Source: Vibrio ouci
Lineage (GTDB): Bacteria > Pseudomonadota > Gammaproteobacteria > Enterobacterales > Vibrionaceae
Direction: 5' to 3'
Assembly: GCF_004551525.1 (NCBI RefSeq)
Contig: NZ_SATR01000015.1
Coordinates: forward strand, 1 to 64,000
DNA length: 64,000 nt
In this document: piece by piece, positions 29,069 to 39,791 of the stretch
Layout: each line of letters opens with the position of its first letter
Numbering within the stretch: the first letter of the stretch is position 1
Translations under genes and position numbers: made by a program
The notes under the pieces: generated by a model
The model's input: the letters and a program-made list of their open reading frames with translations, nothing else
What the model was told of the DNA's origin: nothing
Database searches by the model: none

Positions 29069-30085
29069 TTATTCAATTGGTTCTAATTGGTCAATTGGCC
29101 AACGAGGCGTTGCTTGAACAGCAAGGTCAGCAACTTCACCATTTTTTAGACGCTGCATACCTGCGTAAGCAATCATTGCACCGTTATCAGTGCAGAACTC
29201 AGTGCGCGGGTAGTACACCTCACCACCAATTTTCTTCGCAAGTTGTTCTAAATCCGCACGTAAACGGCGGTTTGCACTCACGCCACCAGCAATAACAATA
29301 CGTTTGAAACCGGTTTGTTCTAGTGCACGCTTACATTTAATACTCAGTGTTGCACAGACTGCCTCTTCAAATGCCAGAGCGATATCTGCGCGAGTCTGCT
29401 CATCATCGCCATTGGCCGCAATCGTATTTGCCGTAAACGTTTTAAGGCCCGAGAAGCTCATATCAAGCCCTGGACGATCCGTCATTGGACGAGGGAACTT
29501 AAATCGACCTGGAGTTCCCTTTTCTGCTAATTTAGACAGAAGTGGGCCGCCTGGGTAGTCTAGCCCCATCAATTTAGCCGTCTTATCGAACGCTTCCCCG
29601 GCAGCGTCATCAATAGACTCACCAAGAATCTTATACTCACCGATACCTTTCACTTCAACCATCATGGTGTGACCACCTGAAACCAATACGGCCACAAATG
29701 GAAACGGTGGTGGGTTATCTTCTAGCATCGGAGCAAGTAAGTGGCCTTCCATATGATGAACTGGCACCGCAGGCACTCCCCATGCGTAAGCCATGCTACG
29801 ACCAATGGTTGCACCAACAAGCAACGCACCTACCAAGCCAGGACCAGCCGTATAAGCCACACCATCGATATCTTTTGGCGTTAGGTTTGCTTCTTTTAAT
29901 GCAGCCTTAATAAGAGGGATGGTTTTCTTTACGTGATCTCGGGATGCAAGCTCAGGGACTACTCCACCGTAATCGGCATGCAGTTTGACCTGGCTGTACA
30001 GCTGATGAGAAAGTAACCCTTTCTCGTCATCATAAATAGCAATTCCTGTTTCATCACAAGAGGTTTCGATACCAATAATGCGCAT
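29069..30085 (-). CDS. tsaD: tRNA threonylcarbamoyltransferase subunit TsaD
   Basis: TsaD, with TsaB and TsaE, transfers the threonylcarbamoyl group to A37 of ANN-decoding tRNAs (t6A). The 338-aa protein has the ASKHA-fold features: [15 protein letters not shown] at the N-terminus, the metal-binding [13 protein letters not shown] (HxxxH), the [12 protein letters not shown] phosphate loop and the [10 protein letters not shown] motif. It is divergent from rpsU, as in most gammaproteobacteria. Confidence 0.97.
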   Translation of the reverse strand: MRIIGIETSCDETGIAIYDDEKGLLSHQLYSQVKLHADYGGVVPELASRDHVKKTIPLIKAALKEANLTPKDIDGVAYTAGPGLVGALLVGATIGRSMAYAWGVPAVPVHHMEGHLLAPMLEDNPPPFPFVAVLVSGGHTMMVEVKGIGEYKILGESIDDAAGEAFDKTAKLMGLDYPGGPLLSKLAEKGTPGRFKFPRPMTDRPGLDMSFSGLKTFTANTIAANGDDEQTRADIALAFEEAVCATLSIKCKRALEQTGFKRIVIAGGVSANRRLRADLEQLAKKIGGEVYYPRTEFCTDNGAMIAYAGMQRLKNGEVADLAVQATPRWPIDQLEPIE

Positions 30086-30187
30086 GGTTTACCTTGGAGA
30101 TGTCTGTCTCGAATTCAAAATTGGCGCAATCTTACCTCGGCTTGGCTGATCAAACAAATTTTGTGCAAACTCTACCCAACAAAATAC

Positions 30188-30217
30188 TTTACAAAGGTAG
30201 TGTGATCGGATTAAAAT
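30188..30217 (+). promoter_or_regulatory. Candidate promoter of the rpsU-yqeY-dnaG cluster
   Basis: TTTACA (30188-30193) and TAAAAT (30212-30217) are 18 bp apart. They lie about 100 bp upstream of rpsU in the tsaD/rpsU divergent gap. This is a consensus match only. Confidence 0.45.
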
Positions 30218-30316
30218 TCCGCACCATTTTTGATCAAGCTGGTTTGAGACCGAACATCAGTGTTTGGCTCACTAACGTTCCAGCATTAACGAATTAACCC
30301 CTGAGGTGAAAGGCAT

Positions 30317-30532
30317 ATGCCAGTAGTTAAAGTACGTGAAAACGAACCGTTCGACGTTGCTCTACGTCGTTTCAAACGCTCTTGCGAAAAAGCAGGTATC
30401 CTTTCTGAAGTGCGTCGTCGTGAGCACTACGAAAAACCAACTACAGTTCGCAAACGCGCTAAAGCAGCAGCTCAAAAGCGTCACGCTAAGAAGCTAGCTC
30501 GCGAAAACGCACGTCGCGTTCGCCTGTACTAA
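30317..30532 (+). CDS. rpsU: 30S ribosomal protein S21
   Basis: S21 is a small, very basic 30S protein that helps initiation on natural mRNAs. The 71-aa product ([16 protein letters not shown] ... [14 protein letters not shown]) is typical in length and composition. It opens the macromolecular synthesis cluster rpsU-dnaG-rpoD, with yqeY inserted as is usual in vibrios. CCCCTGAGGTGAAAGGCAT supplies the ribosome-binding site. Confidence 0.98.
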
Positions 30533-30558
30533 TAACTAAGTCCTAAAGGATTATAGTT

Positions 30559-31002
30559 ATGGCTCTTATTGATACGCTCAAAGAAGAGCAAAAATTAGCG
30601 ATGAAAGCCAAGGACAAACCGCGCCTTGGCACTATCCGTTTAGCTTTGTCAGCCATTAAGCAACGTGAAGTCGACGAACAGATTACTCTGGGCGATGACG
30701 ACATTCTTACTGTGCTAACTAAAATGGTTAAACAACGTCGCGATTCTGTCGCTCAATTTGAAGCTGCAGGTCGTCAAGATCTTGCAGACGCTGAGAAACT
30801 TGAAATTACTGTACTTGAGGATTTTATGCCTCAACCACTCACTGAAGAAGAAGTGACTGCACTTGTTGAAAGCGCAATTACGGAATCTGGTGCGGCGGGC
30901 ATGCAAGACATGGGTAAAGTGATGGGCGTTCTTAAGCCTCAAATCCAAGGGCGTGCAGATATGGGTAAAGTAAGTGGTTTAGTTCGCGCTAAACTGGCTT
31001 AA
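30559..31002 (+). CDS. GatB/YqeY domain protein
   Basis: A 147-aa stand-alone GatB/YqeY-domain protein, related to the tRNA-binding tail of the amidotransferase GatB. Landmarks are LKEEQKLAMKAKDKPRLGTIRLALSAIKQ, the LTKMVKQRRDSVAQFEAAGR segment and the C-terminal MGKVMGVLKPQIQGRADMGKVSGLVRAKL. Its role is not established; an effect on a tRNA-dependent process is a guess from the domain. It sits 26 bp after rpsU in the same operon. Confidence 0.93.
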   Translation: MALIDTLKEEQKLAMKAKDKPRLGTIRLALSAIKQREVDEQITLGDDDILTVLTKMVKQRRDSVAQFEAAGRQDLADAEKLEITVLEDFMPQPLTEEEVTALVESAITESGAAGMQDMGKVMGVLKPQIQGRADMGKVSGLVRAKLA

Positions 31003-31021
31003 TTACCCAGACCAAATTGCA

Positions 31022-31062
31022 ACAAGCCGTGCTATCCTCTGGAATGCGCGGCTTGTTTGTAT
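31022..31062 (+). terminator. Hairpin between yqeY and dnaG
   Basis: An 11-bp stem (ACAAGCCGTGC against GCGCGGCTTGT, one G-T pair) with a 13-nt loop and a poor T-tract (TTGTAT). It may reduce read-through from rpsU-yqeY into dnaG, as the rpsU-dnaG terminator does in E. coli. Confidence 0.55.
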
Positions 31063-31094
31063 CTACTCTCTAGTTTTCTTTTTTGTTAGGTTTT

Positions 31095-32849
31095 ATGGCA
31101 GGACACATCCCTCGCAGTTTCATTGATGACCTCCTCGCTCGGCTAGATATTGTCGACATTGTTGACGCTCGAGTAAAACTTAAGAAAAAAGGCAAAAACT
31201 ACGGCGCTTGCTGCCCATTCCATAACGAGAAAACCCCTTCTTTCAGTGTTTCACAAGAAAAACAGTTCTATCACTGTTTTGGTTGTGGTGCGCACGGCAA
31301 TGCCATCGACTTTATGATGGAATACGAACGACTTGAGTTCGTTGAAGCCATTGAAGAGCTTGCTTCATTTTTAGGTCTTGATGTTCCAAGAGAACAGCGA
31401 CAAGGTGGCGGCTTTCAATCTAACCAACCTAAAGCAAGCACTGAACAGAAACGCAACCTGTATGACATAATGGGCAGTATTGCTCAGTTCTACCGTGATC
31501 AACTCAAGCAACCTAAAAGCAAAGTTGCCATCGAATACCTCAAAGAACGTGGACTCTCTGGTCAAATCGTTCAGAAGTTTGGTATTGGCTATGTTGCTGA
31601 TGAGTGGGATTTAGTCCGTAAGAACTTTGGTCAAACACCACAAACTCAAGAGATGCTAGTCTCTGGCGGTATGCTGATCGAAAACGACAAAGGCAACCGC
31701 TACGACCGCTTCCGTGGTCGGGTGATGTTCCCTATTCGTGACCGTCGTGGTCGAGTTATCGGCTTTGGTGGTCGTGTGATTGGCGATGGCACACCAAAAT
31801 ACTTAAACTCTCCTGAAACACCGATCTTCCACAAAGGCAAAGAGCTTTACGGCCTTTATGAAGTCATGCAAGCCTATCGCGAACCACCGAAAGTATTGGT
31901 GGTAGAAGGCTATATGGATGTGGTTGCGCTAGCACAGTACGATGTTGATTACTCCGTCGCATCACTGGGCACTTCCACCACAGGCGATCACATTCAGCTT
32001 CTATTCCGTCAAACCAATACGGTGGTATGTTGCTACGATGGTGACCGCGCCGGTAAAGAGGCTGCGTGGCGCGCACTAGAAAATGCGCTGCAATACCTAA
32101 AAACAGGCAACACGCTTAAGTTCTTGTTCTTACCGGATGGTGAAGACCCAGACAGCTATGTACGCAAGCACGGCAAAGAAGCCCTAGAGCAACAAATTGA
32201 GCAAGCAACCCCGCTTTCTAGCTATTTATTCGATAACCTGATTGAGCTTCATCAACTCAATTTGGGGAGCAATGAAGGTAAATCAGCCCTTCGTGCTCAC
32301 GCTAGCGCATTGATCGATAAAATTCCTGATCCGTATTTCCAAGAGTTACTGGAAAAACTGCTTGATGAACGCACTGGCTTTGACAACCAAAAACGCCAGC
32401 CACGCAAGAAGCTAAATGAAACTCGACCTCAGCCGCATAAAGAGATCAAACGAACGCCAATGCGCGACTTGATCGCTTTGCTTATCCAAAATCCGAGCTA
32501 TGCTGAAATGGTACCGGATCTCTCAAGTGTGAGAGAGTTAACAGTCCCGGGACTTAGTTTATTTATAGAGGTGCTTGAATATTGCAATTCACACCCCAAT
32601 ATAACTACGGGCCAGTTACTTGAACAGTGGCGAAATAACAGCCAAGAGGCACTATTGTCACGTCTTGCAGGGTGGGAAATCCCCCTCGATGAAGATAATG
32701 AACAAGATATATTTTATGACGCATTGGATAATATTCTTGCTCAATGTGTTGAAAAGCAAATTGAAAATCTACTGGCGAAATCTAGAAGCGTCGGCTTATC
32801 AGTCGAAGAAAGGTTGGAGTTGCAAGAGCTAATTCTTCAGCGTCCATAA
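31095..32849 (+). CDS. dnaG: DNA primase DnaG
   Basis: DnaG makes RNA primers for replication and binds DnaB through its C-terminus. The start is taken at MAGHIPRSFIDDLL (31095); a TTG four codons upstream is less likely. The 584-aa protein has the N-terminal zinc-binding domain (CPFHNEKTPSFSV ... YHCFGCGAHG, about residues 40-66), the catalytic core with the TOPRIM signature VVEGYMDVVAL near residue 266 and the D-x-D in CCYDGDRAG, and the C-terminal helicase-interaction domain (about 440-584). It is followed by rpoD after 89 bp. Confidence 0.97.
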   Translation: MAGHIPRSFIDDLLARLDIVDIVDARVKLKKKGKNYGACCPFHNEKTPSFSVSQEKQFYHCFGCGAHGNAIDFMMEYERLEFVEAIEELASFLGLDVPREQRQGGGFQSNQPKASTEQKRNLYDIMGSIAQFYRDQLKQPKSKVAIEYLKERGLSGQIVQKFGIGYVADEWDLVRKNFGQTPQTQEMLVSGGMLIENDKGNRYDRFRGRVMFPIRDRRGRVIGFGGRVIGDGTPKYLNSPETPIFHKGKELYGLYEVMQAYREPPKVLVVEGYMDVVALAQYDVDYSVASLGTSTTGDHIQLLFRQTNTVVCCYDGDRAGKEAAWRALENALQYLKTGNTLKFLFLPDGEDPDSYVRKHGKEALEQQIEQATPLSSYLFDNLIELHQLNLGSNEGKSALRAHASALIDKIPDPYFQELLEKLLDERTGFDNQKRQPRKKLNETRPQPHKEIKRTPMRDLIALLIQNPSYAEMVPDLSSVRELTVPGLSLFIEVLEYCNSHPNITTGQLLEQWRNNSQEALLSRLAGWEIPLDEDNEQDIFYDALDNILAQCVEKQIENLLAKSRSVGLSVEERLELQELILQRP

Positions 32850-32938
32850 CATAGCCAGTTATGATAAAATTTGTTAGCATGTATGGTTTGCAACTCGCAT
32901 ACTAATTCCTTCACCAGATACTAAGTTGGATACCGTCT

Positions 32939-34795
32939 ATGGATCAAAATCCGCAGTCACAGCTAAAACAACTTGTCATTAAAGGCAAGGAACAAGGCTA
33001 TCTGACGTACGCAGAAGTAAACGACCACCTACCGGCAGAAATTGTCGATTCAGAGCAGGTCGAAGATATTATTCAAATGATCAACGACATGGGCATCCGA
33101 GTAGTTGAAACTGCTCCTGATGCCGATGATCTTGCACTGAATGATGACGATACAATCACCGATGAAGATGCGGCAGAAGCTGCAGCCGCTGCGCTATCTA
33201 GCGTAGAAAACGAAATCGGCCGAACCACTGACCCAGTACGTATGTACATGCGTGAAATGGGTACTGTTGAGCTATTGACTCGTGAAGGCGAGATCGATAT
33301 TGCTAAGCGTATTGAAGATGGTATTAACCAAGTTCAAAATGCAGTGGCAGAGTATCCAGGCACCATCCCATACATTCTTGAACAGTTTGATAGAATTCAA
33401 GCAGAAGAACTACGTCTTACTGACCTTATCACGGGCTTTGTTGATCCTGATGCTGACGAAACGGCAGCACCTACAGCGACTCATATCGGCTCTGAACTTG
33501 CAGAGTCTGATCTTGAAGATGAAGACGCTGAAAAAGAAGAGTCTGACGACTCTGACGATGATGAGGAAGAAGAGGAAGATACAGGTATTGATCCTGAGCT
33601 TGCTCTAGAGAAGTTCACTGCACTTCGCAATACGTTCCAAAATTACCAGTTGGCATGTAACGAGTACGGCAATGAAAGCCCGAAAGCAACGCTTGCTCAC
33701 GAAATGGTGATTGACGTATTCAAAGAGTTTCGTCTTACTCCAAAGCAATTTGACTACCTAGTTGAAGAGCTGCGCACGTCCATGGAACGTGTACGTACTC
33801 AAGAACGTCTTATCATGAAGGCGACGGTTGAATACGGTAAGATGCCTAAGAAGTCATTCATTACTCTGTTTACAGGTAACGAATCGACTGACGCTTGGTT
33901 AGATGAAATTCTTGCATCTGATAAGCCATACGCTGAAAAAGTGCGCCGCAGCGAAGATGACATTCGTCGTTCGATCTCTAAATTGAAGATCATCGAAGAA
34001 GAAACATCACTAACGGTACAAAACATCAAAGACATCAGCCGTCGTATGTCTATCGGTGAAGCGAAAGCTCGCCGTGCGAAGAAAGAGATGGTTGAAGCAA
34101 ACTTACGTCTGGTAATTTCTATTGCGAAGAAATACACCAACCGTGGCCTACAGTTCTTGGATCTAATCCAGGAAGGTAACATCGGTCTGATGAAAGCAGT
34201 AGATAAATTCGAATACCGTCGTGGTTACAAGTTCTCGACTTACGCAACGTGGTGGATCCGTCAGGCAATCACTCGTTCAATCGCAGACCAAGCACGTACG
34301 ATTCGTATTCCGGTACACATGATCGAAACGATCAACAAGCTGAACCGTATCTCTCGTCAAATGTTACAAGAGATGGGTCGTGAGCCACTACCGGAAGAAC
34401 TGGCAGAGCGTATGCAAATGCCAGAAGATAAGATCCGTAAAGTACTGAAAATTGCTAAAGAGCCAATCTCTATGGAGACACCAATCGGTGACGACGAAGA
34501 TTCGCATCTAGGTGATTTCATTGAAGATACAACGCTTGAGCTACCACTAGACTCTGCAACTGCAGGCAGCCTAAAAGTAGCGACAAAAGACGTTCTTGCG
34601 GGCCTAACGCCACGTGAAGCAAAAGTACTGCGTATGCGCTTTGGTATCGACATGAACACAGACCATACTCTTGAAGAAGTAGGTAAGCAGTTCGACGTTA
34701 CTCGTGAACGTATCCGTCAGATCGAAGCAAAAGCACTGCGTAAACTTCGTCACCCAAGCCGCTCAGAAACTCTGCGCAGCTTCCTAGACGAATAA
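32939..34795 (+). CDS. rpoD: Housekeeping RNA polymerase sigma factor RpoD (sigma-70)
   Basis: The primary sigma factor. The 618-aa protein has region 1.1 ([21 protein letters not shown]), region 1.2 ([16 protein letters not shown]), a non-conserved region with a strong acidic run ([25 protein letters not shown] composition near residues 190-215), and then regions 2-4: [41 protein letters not shown], and the helix-turn-helix [27 protein letters not shown]. It is the last gene of the rpsU-dnaG-rpoD cluster and ends at a strong terminator. Confidence 0.98.
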   Translation: MDQNPQSQLKQLVIKGKEQGYLTYAEVNDHLPAEIVDSEQVEDIIQMINDMGIRVVETAPDADDLALNDDDTITDEDAAEAAAAALSSVENEIGRTTDPVRMYMREMGTVELLTREGEIDIAKRIEDGINQVQNAVAEYPGTIPYILEQFDRIQAEELRLTDLITGFVDPDADETAAPTATHIGSELAESDLEDEDAEKEESDDSDDDEEEEEDTGIDPELALEKFTALRNTFQNYQLACNEYGNESPKATLAHEMVIDVFKEFRLTPKQFDYLVEELRTSMERVRTQERLIMKATVEYGKMPKKSFITLFTGNESTDAWLDEILASDKPYAEKVRRSEDDIRRSISKLKIIEEETSLTVQNIKDISRRMSIGEAKARRAKKEMVEANLRLVISIAKKYTNRGLQFLDLIQEGNIGLMKAVDKFEYRRGYKFSTYATWWIRQAITRSIADQARTIRIPVHMIETINKLNRISRQMLQEMGREPLPEELAERMQMPEDKIRKVLKIAKEPISMETPIGDDEDSHLGDFIEDTTLELPLDSATAGSLKVATKDVLAGLTPREAKVLRMRFGIDMNTDHTLEEVGKQFDVTRERIRQIEAKALRKLRHPSRSETLRSFLDE

Positions 34796-34816
34796 TCGAC
34801 TTGATGTTTGATTGAC

Positions 34817-34846
34817 TAAAAGGTGAGCACTTGCTCACCTTTTTTG
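34817..34846 (+). terminator. Intrinsic terminator after rpoD
   Basis: AGGTGAGC/GCTCACCT stem with an ACTT loop, followed by TTTTTTG. Confidence 0.9.
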
Positions 34847-34899
34847 TATCTAGAGATTTAAGTGGATAAAAACTAAGCGCATTTAGCCCTGATAGCGTC

Positions 34900-34928
34900 T
34901 AGACAGTCCGATCCTCATCCCCTATAAT
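34900..34928 (+). promoter_or_regulatory. Promoter of tRNA-Ile2
   Basis: TAGACA (34900-34905) and TATAAT (34923-34928) are 17 bp apart, close to a perfect sigma-70 promoter. The start would be near 34935, a few bases before the tRNA. Confidence 0.65.
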
Positions 34929-34942
34929 CGTTGACCTATTAA

Positions 34943-35018
34943 GGCCCCTTAGCTCAGTGGTTAGAGCAGTCGACTCATAATCGATTGGTCCGCAGTTCAA
35001 GTCTGCGAGGGGCCACCA
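34943..35018 (+). tRNA. ileX: tRNA-Ile2 (anticodon CAU, lysidine-modified)
   Basis: A full cloverleaf of 76 nt with encoded CCA: acceptor GGCCCCT/AGGGGCC, D arm with AGCTCAGTGGTTAGAGC, anticodon stem GTCGA/TCGAT with loop CTCATAA, and T arm with GTTCAAGTC. The CAU anticodon would read AUG, but the sequence closely follows E. coli ileX, whose C34 becomes lysidine (by TilS) to read AUA. The location just downstream of rpoD is also that of ileX in E. coli. Confidence 0.93.
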
Positions 35019-35025
35019 AATACAG

Positions 35026-35059
35026 AAAAGGCGCATAGAGAAATCTATGCGCCTTTTTC
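35026..35059. terminator. Bidirectional terminator (tRNA-Ile2 / djlA)
   Basis: A 12-bp stem (AAAGGCGCATAG/CTATGCGCCTTT) with a 6-nt loop, and T-runs in both directions, between the tRNA (+) and djlA (-). Confidence 0.88.
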
Positions 35060-35078
35060 GTTTCAGGCTAAAACCAAT

Positions 35079-35930
35079 CTAAAAACCTTTAGCCTTCTTG
35101 ATCAAGTCGTAAGCATTTTGAATTTCTTGGGCTTTTTCTTTCGCCACATTCATCATTTCAGGCGGCAAGCCCTTGGCCATTAGCTTATCTGGGTGATGCT
35201 CGTTCATCAGTTTACGATAAGCACGCTTAACCGTTTTAGCATCGGCATTACTATCAACGCCAATCAGTTTGTATGCATCACTCAACTGGTCTGCGCTAGA
35301 CGCTTGCTGCCAACTGCCTCCTGAATGGTGAGAGCCTCCCCCCGCTTGGCCACCAAAACCACCTTGCTGAAAACGAAATGCCGCTTCTTGCATTCTTAGT
35401 CGTTGTTCAAGCTGCTCAGAAGAGAAATTCAAGCCACGAGCAATTTTGTGCAGTACATTACGCTCACTTGGGTGGATATCACCATCAGCAAACGCTGCCG
35501 AGATCTGTAGCTCTAAGAAAAACTGCATAAGGTCAAAACGACCACCTGCCGAGATACGAACTCGCTCTAGCACGGTATCCAAAGGAAAGTCACTCTCTTT
35601 GCCTTCACGGAAGGCATTTTGCGCTGCTTTGCGTTGCTCTCCGTGTAGGCTCATACGATCCATCATAGTGCTAGCTAGCTGAATCTCTTCCTTGGTGACC
35701 TGCCCCTTAGCTTTAGCTACATGGCCCATGACCGCAAATGCAGCTTTAAAGAACTCCTCTTGGCGCTGAGCTTGGCTTGGTCCACTGCCAAAACCAGTAT
35801 TAAACCCGGCTTGACGTAAGCGGCGAGCTTTATCGAATTGGTGACCTATAAATAAGCCGAATACAGCGCCAAATGCTCCCCCAAATAGGAAACCAAAGAA
35901 GGTGCCAAGAATTTTGCCAAAAATATGCAT
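35079..35930 (-). CDS. djlA: Membrane-anchored co-chaperone DjlA
   Basis: DjlA is a DnaJ-type activator of DnaK anchored in the inner membrane; it affects capsule and stress signalling in E. coli. The 283-aa protein has an N-terminal glycine-rich membrane helix (FFGFLFGGAFGAVFGLFIGH), a TerB-like domain (about residues 50-180), a Gly/Ser-rich linker (about 190-212) and a C-terminal J domain (about 217-283) with the HPD motif in NEHHPDKLMAK. It is divergent from lptD, as in E. coli. Confidence 0.95.
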   Translation of the reverse strand: MHIFGKILGTFFGFLFGGAFGAVFGLFIGHQFDKARRLRQAGFNTGFGSGPSQAQRQEEFFKAAFAVMGHVAKAKGQVTKEEIQLASTMMDRMSLHGEQRKAAQNAFREGKESDFPLDTVLERVRISAGGRFDLMQFFLELQISAAFADGDIHPSERNVLHKIARGLNFSSEQLEQRLRMQEAAFRFQQGGFGGQAGGGSHHSGGSWQQASSADQLSDAYKLIGVDSNADAKTVKRAYRKLMNEHHPDKLMAKGLPPEMMNVAKEKAQEIQNAYDLIKKAKGF

Positions 35931-36078
35931 TATGTGCTCTCAATCTCTGAATTTTTTCGCCGTGAAGCGGTCTGATAGTGCCGTAAGCTTCAAATTACTT
36001 TATTATAAGGACCGTTTTATTTTACATTCGGTCACCTATTCACCGGATATATCAAGTTCAACAGGATAGTCAAACTCG

Positions 36079-38439
36079 ATGTTACGTTTTCCACGCTCCT
36101 TGTTAGCCGCTTCAATCAGTGCTGCTTTTGTAGTGCCTCAGACTCAAGCAGAAACTATATCAGACGATAGTGTGCAGGAACTGCCCGCTGTAGATCAATG
36201 TTTGATCAACGAACCTGAGCCTGAAAACCCAAATCAACTACCTGTAAACGTCGAAGCAGATAGCTTAGAAGCTATTAACGGTGAAAAAGCGACCTACCGT
36301 GGCAATGTTGTTGTTGTGCAGGGTAAAAAGCGTATGCTTGCTGACAATGTTACTTTGCACCAGCAAGAGAATGTGGTTGTAGCAGAAGGTAATGTGACCT
36401 TCAGTGATGGTGAAGTTAAGACGATTTCAGACAAAGCCACCAACAACCTAAATACTGATTTTGTTACGCTTGAGAATACCAATTATCAGTTCTTGTGTGA
36501 ACCTGGTCGTGGGGAAGCCGTTTATGTCTCTAAGACCGGTAAGTCAGTCTACGAGATTGAAGATGGTTCTATCACCTCTTGTCCTGAAGGAGATAACTCA
36601 TGGCGTATGGTAGCTTCGAGTATTGATATCGACCAAGATGAAGAAGAAGCGACCTTCTACAACCCCCGCTTTGAGGTTGTTAGTGTCCCTGTATTCTATC
36701 TTCCGTATCTTACTGTGCCGATTGGCGATACGCGTAAAACAGGTTTCCTTTACCCAACGGCCTCTTACGGATCAAGTGACGGCTTTGAGCTTGAAGTACC
36801 AATTTACTGGAACCTCGCGCCTAACTACGACCTAGAGACCACGTTTAAATATATGCAAGAGCGCGGTACTCAGCTTAACAGCGAACTGCGCTATCTATCA
36901 GATTTAGGCTTTAGCTCTTTCAAATCAGAATATCTTCCTGATGATAAAAAATACACTGAGTATGGCGATCGTTGGGGCTTCCAATGGCAGCACTCTGGAA
37001 TTTTCCAGAAGAATTGGAAGTTTGAGGTCGACTATTCTAAAGTCAGTGATATTTCCTACTTCTCACATATCGACTCATCAATCGGTAATCGAGAAGATGG
37101 TCAACTCATCCAAGAAGCACAAGCTACCTATCGCTCAGAGTCATGGGACGCATCGCTTCTAACACGTGACTTCCAAGTTCTAACGACCAGTAACAACTTG
37201 CCTTATCGCTTACTACCTCAATTAGAGTATAACTATTACGCTCCTGAGCTTATGCGTTACCTCGACTTTGATATGACAAGCCATATTTCGAGATTCGATA
37301 CCGATGCGGAAGGTAAACCGTCAGCGACTCGTGTGCATATCGAGCCAGGTCTAACCATCCCTATAGGTACAACCTGGGGCAGTTGGACAACAGAAGCAAG
37401 ATTACTAGGAACTTACTATCAACAAGATCTTGATGGCGTAGATACTACCAGTGGCGACAAAGATTCAAACCCATATTACGGCCTTGAAGAGAATGTCTCA
37501 CGCGTTATTCCGGAATTCCGAACTCATGCGGGTGTTGTGCTAGAGCGTGATACCACTATCTTTAATGGCTACACTCAAACACTGGAACCACAGGTTCAGT
37601 ATGTTTACGTACCAAAAGAAGATCAAAGCAGTATAGGCAACTACGATACGACACTGCTACAAACTGACTACTACGGTCTATTCCGTAGTCGCAAGTACAG
37701 CGGCGTAGATAAAATAGCTAAGGCGAACCAATTTAGCTACGGTGCCTCTTCTCGCTTCTTTGATGACGGTTACAAAGAAAGGCTGAATATCTCTTTTGGT
37801 CAGATTTTCTATATCGATAAAGACACTAAGAACGATACCTTTAACTCGGAAGACACAAGAAAGTCTAATTACTCAGCGTGGGCTGTCGAAATGGACTTTA
37901 ACTATGATGACTACCTGTTTTATCACGGTGGTATCCAATACGATATTGATACCAGTGAAGTTCAGCTAGGTAACAGCACTCTTGAATACCGTTTTAATGG
38001 TGGCTACGTTCAAGGTAACTACCGCTATGTGACTAAGGATTACTTAGAAGATACGGTAGATTTTGATGTTAGCGGCATCACATTGGATGGTATTTCACAG
38101 GCGGGCTTACTGGCTGGTTATCAAATTAATCGCAACTGGAACACCAGTGCACAATATTTCTACGACTTAACCACTGAAGAGTCACTAGAATGGCTAGCAC
38201 GTCTTAATTACACATCCGACTGCTGGTACATTGGGTTTACCTATACCAAACAGCTACAAAGCTGGGATCCAAGCTTCTCAAGCTACCCTAATTCAAACCC
38301 TGTCTATGAAAACAACTTTAGCCTCAACTTCGGCATCATTGGTTTCGGTACAAGAATTGGAGCAGATTCAGGGATGACAGGCTTAGATAGCGCAGGTAAC
38401 TCACTAGGTTACGGTCGCCCATTCTTCTTAAACAACTAA
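36079..38439 (+). CDS. lptD: LPS assembly outer-membrane protein LptD
   Basis: LptD is the 26-strand beta-barrel that, plugged by LptE, inserts lipopolysaccharide in the outer leaflet. The 786-aa protein has a signal peptide ending near residue 24 (PQTQA), a periplasmic OstA/LptA-like beta-jellyroll (about residues 45-185: [22 protein letters not shown] as landmark) and a large barrel domain to the C-terminus. Cysteines near both ends (QCLIN, FLCEPG, SCPEG, SDCWY) allow the inter-domain disulfides that DsbA and DsbC make in E. coli. It is followed by surA after 53 bp containing a hairpin. Confidence 0.97.
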   Translation: MLRFPRSLLAASISAAFVVPQTQAETISDDSVQELPAVDQCLINEPEPENPNQLPVNVEADSLEAINGEKATYRGNVVVVQGKKRMLADNVTLHQQENVVVAEGNVTFSDGEVKTISDKATNNLNTDFVTLENTNYQFLCEPGRGEAVYVSKTGKSVYEIEDGSITSCPEGDNSWRMVASSIDIDQDEEEATFYNPRFEVVSVPVFYLPYLTVPIGDTRKTGFLYPTASYGSSDGFELEVPIYWNLAPNYDLETTFKYMQERGTQLNSELRYLSDLGFSSFKSEYLPDDKKYTEYGDRWGFQWQHSGIFQKNWKFEVDYSKVSDISYFSHIDSSIGNREDGQLIQEAQATYRSESWDASLLTRDFQVLTTSNNLPYRLLPQLEYNYYAPELMRYLDFDMTSHISRFDTDAEGKPSATRVHIEPGLTIPIGTTWGSWTTEARLLGTYYQQDLDGVDTTSGDKDSNPYYGLEENVSRVIPEFRTHAGVVLERDTTIFNGYTQTLEPQVQYVYVPKEDQSSIGNYDTTLLQTDYYGLFRSRKYSGVDKIAKANQFSYGASSRFFDDGYKERLNISFGQIFYIDKDTKNDTFNSEDTRKSNYSAWAVEMDFNYDDYLFYHGGIQYDIDTSEVQLGNSTLEYRFNGGYVQGNYRYVTKDYLEDTVDFDVSGITLDGISQAGLLAGYQINRNWNTSAQYFYDLTTEESLEWLARLNYTSDCWYIGFTYTKQLQSWDPSFSSYPNSNPVYENNFSLNFGIIGFGTRIGADSGMTGLDSAGNSLGYGRPFFLNN

Positions 38440-38446
38440 TTAGCAA

Positions 38447-38469
38447 GCCTGATGTCTAAGACATCAGGC
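38447..38469 (+). other. Intercistronic hairpin between lptD and surA
   Basis: A perfect 10-bp stem (GCCTGATGTC/GACATCAGGC) with a 3-nt TAA loop but no T-run (ATTTGAATTT follows). It could be an mRNA-processing or stability element; a working terminator is unlikely. Confidence 0.7.
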
Positions 38470-38492
38470 GATTTGAATTTATAGGACTTTCA

Positions 38493-39791
38493 ATGAAGTT
38501 TTGGAAACAAACATTACTGACACTGATGATCGCAAGCCCGATCAGCTTGGTGCAGGCGGAGCCTGTCGCACTAGATAAAGTCGCTGTGATAGTAAACACC
38601 GGCGTTGTGTTACAAAGTGATATCGATACCTCAATTAAAACGCTTAAAGCCAATGCAAAGAAAAAAGGTCAATCTTTGCCATCAGAAGAGATCCTAACTG
38701 AGCAAGTAACAGAAAAACTGATTGTCGACACGATTCAGCAGCAAGAAGCTGAACGCTTAGGTGTGCGTATTGATGACAATCGTCTTAACGAAGCGATTGG
38801 CGAGATTGCGAAAAGCAACCAGCAAACCGTTGAACAACTGCGTGCCTCTATTGCCAGTGAAGGCCTAAGCTATGCGGAATTTCGTGAGCAGATCCGTAAA
38901 GAAATTGCCGCTAGTGAAGCTCGCAATGCGCTAGTTCGTCGCCGCATCAACATCTTGCCAGCAGAAGTTGATAACTTAAGCGAGTTATTAGCCCAGGAAA
39001 CTAACGCCACTGTTCAATACAAAATTGGTCACATCCAGCTGCGTGTGAATGATGGCGATGATAAATCGGAAATTGAAGCGCAAGCGAAAGAGTTAGTAAA
39101 AGAGCTGAATAATGGCGCCGACTTTAGCACTATGGCGTACACCTACTCTAAAGGCCCTAAAGCACTGCAAGGTGGTGACTGGGGCTGGATGCGCAAAGAA
39201 GAAATGCCAACCATCTTCGCCGATCAGATTAAGCTACAAAACAAAGGTAGCATCATTGGTCCATTCCGCAGCGGCGTTGGCTTCCACATTCTAAAAATTG
39301 AAGATGTGAAAGGTCTAGAAACCGTTGCAGTGACTGAGGTCAATGCTCGCCATATTCTTATCAAGCCGACGGTTATCCTAAGTGATGACGGCGTGAAAAA
39401 CACCTTAAACAACATCATCCGTCAAATCAAAGCCGGTGAAGCGACCTTTGGTGAACTGGCTCAGCAATACAGCCAAGATCCTGGTTCTGCCGCGCAAGAT
39501 GGTGAATTGGGTTATCAAACCTCGGATCTGTATGTTCCAGAGTTCAAACACCAAGTCGATACACTTCCTGTTGGCCAAATCAGTGAACCATTTAAAACCG
39601 TTCATGGCTGGCATATTGTTGAAATTCTCGATCGCCGTGAAGTAGACCGTACCGACTCTGCACTAAAGAATAAAGCTTACCGAATTTTGTTTAACCGTAA
39701 GTTCAATGAAGAAGCAAGTGCATGGCTACAAGAAATTCGCGCCAGTGCCTACGTAGAAGTCATTGAGGATACAGAGCAAGATGAACTGTAA
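38493..39791 (+). CDS. surA: Periplasmic chaperone / peptidyl-prolyl isomerase SurA
   Basis: SurA escorts outer-membrane proteins, including LptD, to the BAM complex. The 432-aa protein has a signal peptide ending near residue 22 (SLVQA), an N-terminal chaperone domain (about residues 23-170) and two parvulin domains: the first about 172-273 (KIGHIQLRV ... [12 protein letters not shown]), the second about 285-385 ([11 protein letters not shown] ... [13 protein letters not shown]). The last 11 bp overlap pdxA. Confidence 0.97.
   Translation: MKFWKQTLLTLMIASPISLVQAEPVALDKVAVIVNTGVVLQSDIDTSIKTLKANAKKKGQSLPSEEILTEQVTEKLIVDTIQQQEAERLGVRIDDNRLNEAIGEIAKSNQQTVEQLRASIASEGLSYAEFREQIRKEIAASEARNALVRRRINILPAEVDNLSELLAQETNATVQYKIGHIQLRVNDGDDKSEIEAQAKELVKELNNGADFSTMAYTYSKGPKALQGGDWGWMRKEEMPTIFADQIKLQNKGSIIGPFRSGVGFHILKIEDVKGLETVAVTEVNARHILIKPTVILSDDGVKNTLNNIIRQIKAGEATFGELAQQYSQDPGSAAQDGELGYQTSDLYVPEFKHQVDTLPVGQISEPFKTVHGWHIVEILDRREVDRTDSALKNKAYRILFNRKFNEEASAWLQEIRASAYVEVIEDTEQDEL

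Noticed and set aside
30094..30297. 67-codon frame upstream of rpsU
   Set aside because: It spans the tsaD/rpsU divergent promoter region, lacks a ribosome-binding site and resembles no protein.
33799..34182. 127-codon minus-strand frame
   Set aside because: Antisense to the most conserved part of rpoD; a codon-bias shadow.
34943..35060. Integration site at tRNA-Ile2
   Set aside because: No integrase, no duplicated tRNA 3' end and no accessory genes next to it; the flanks are rpoD and djlA as expected.
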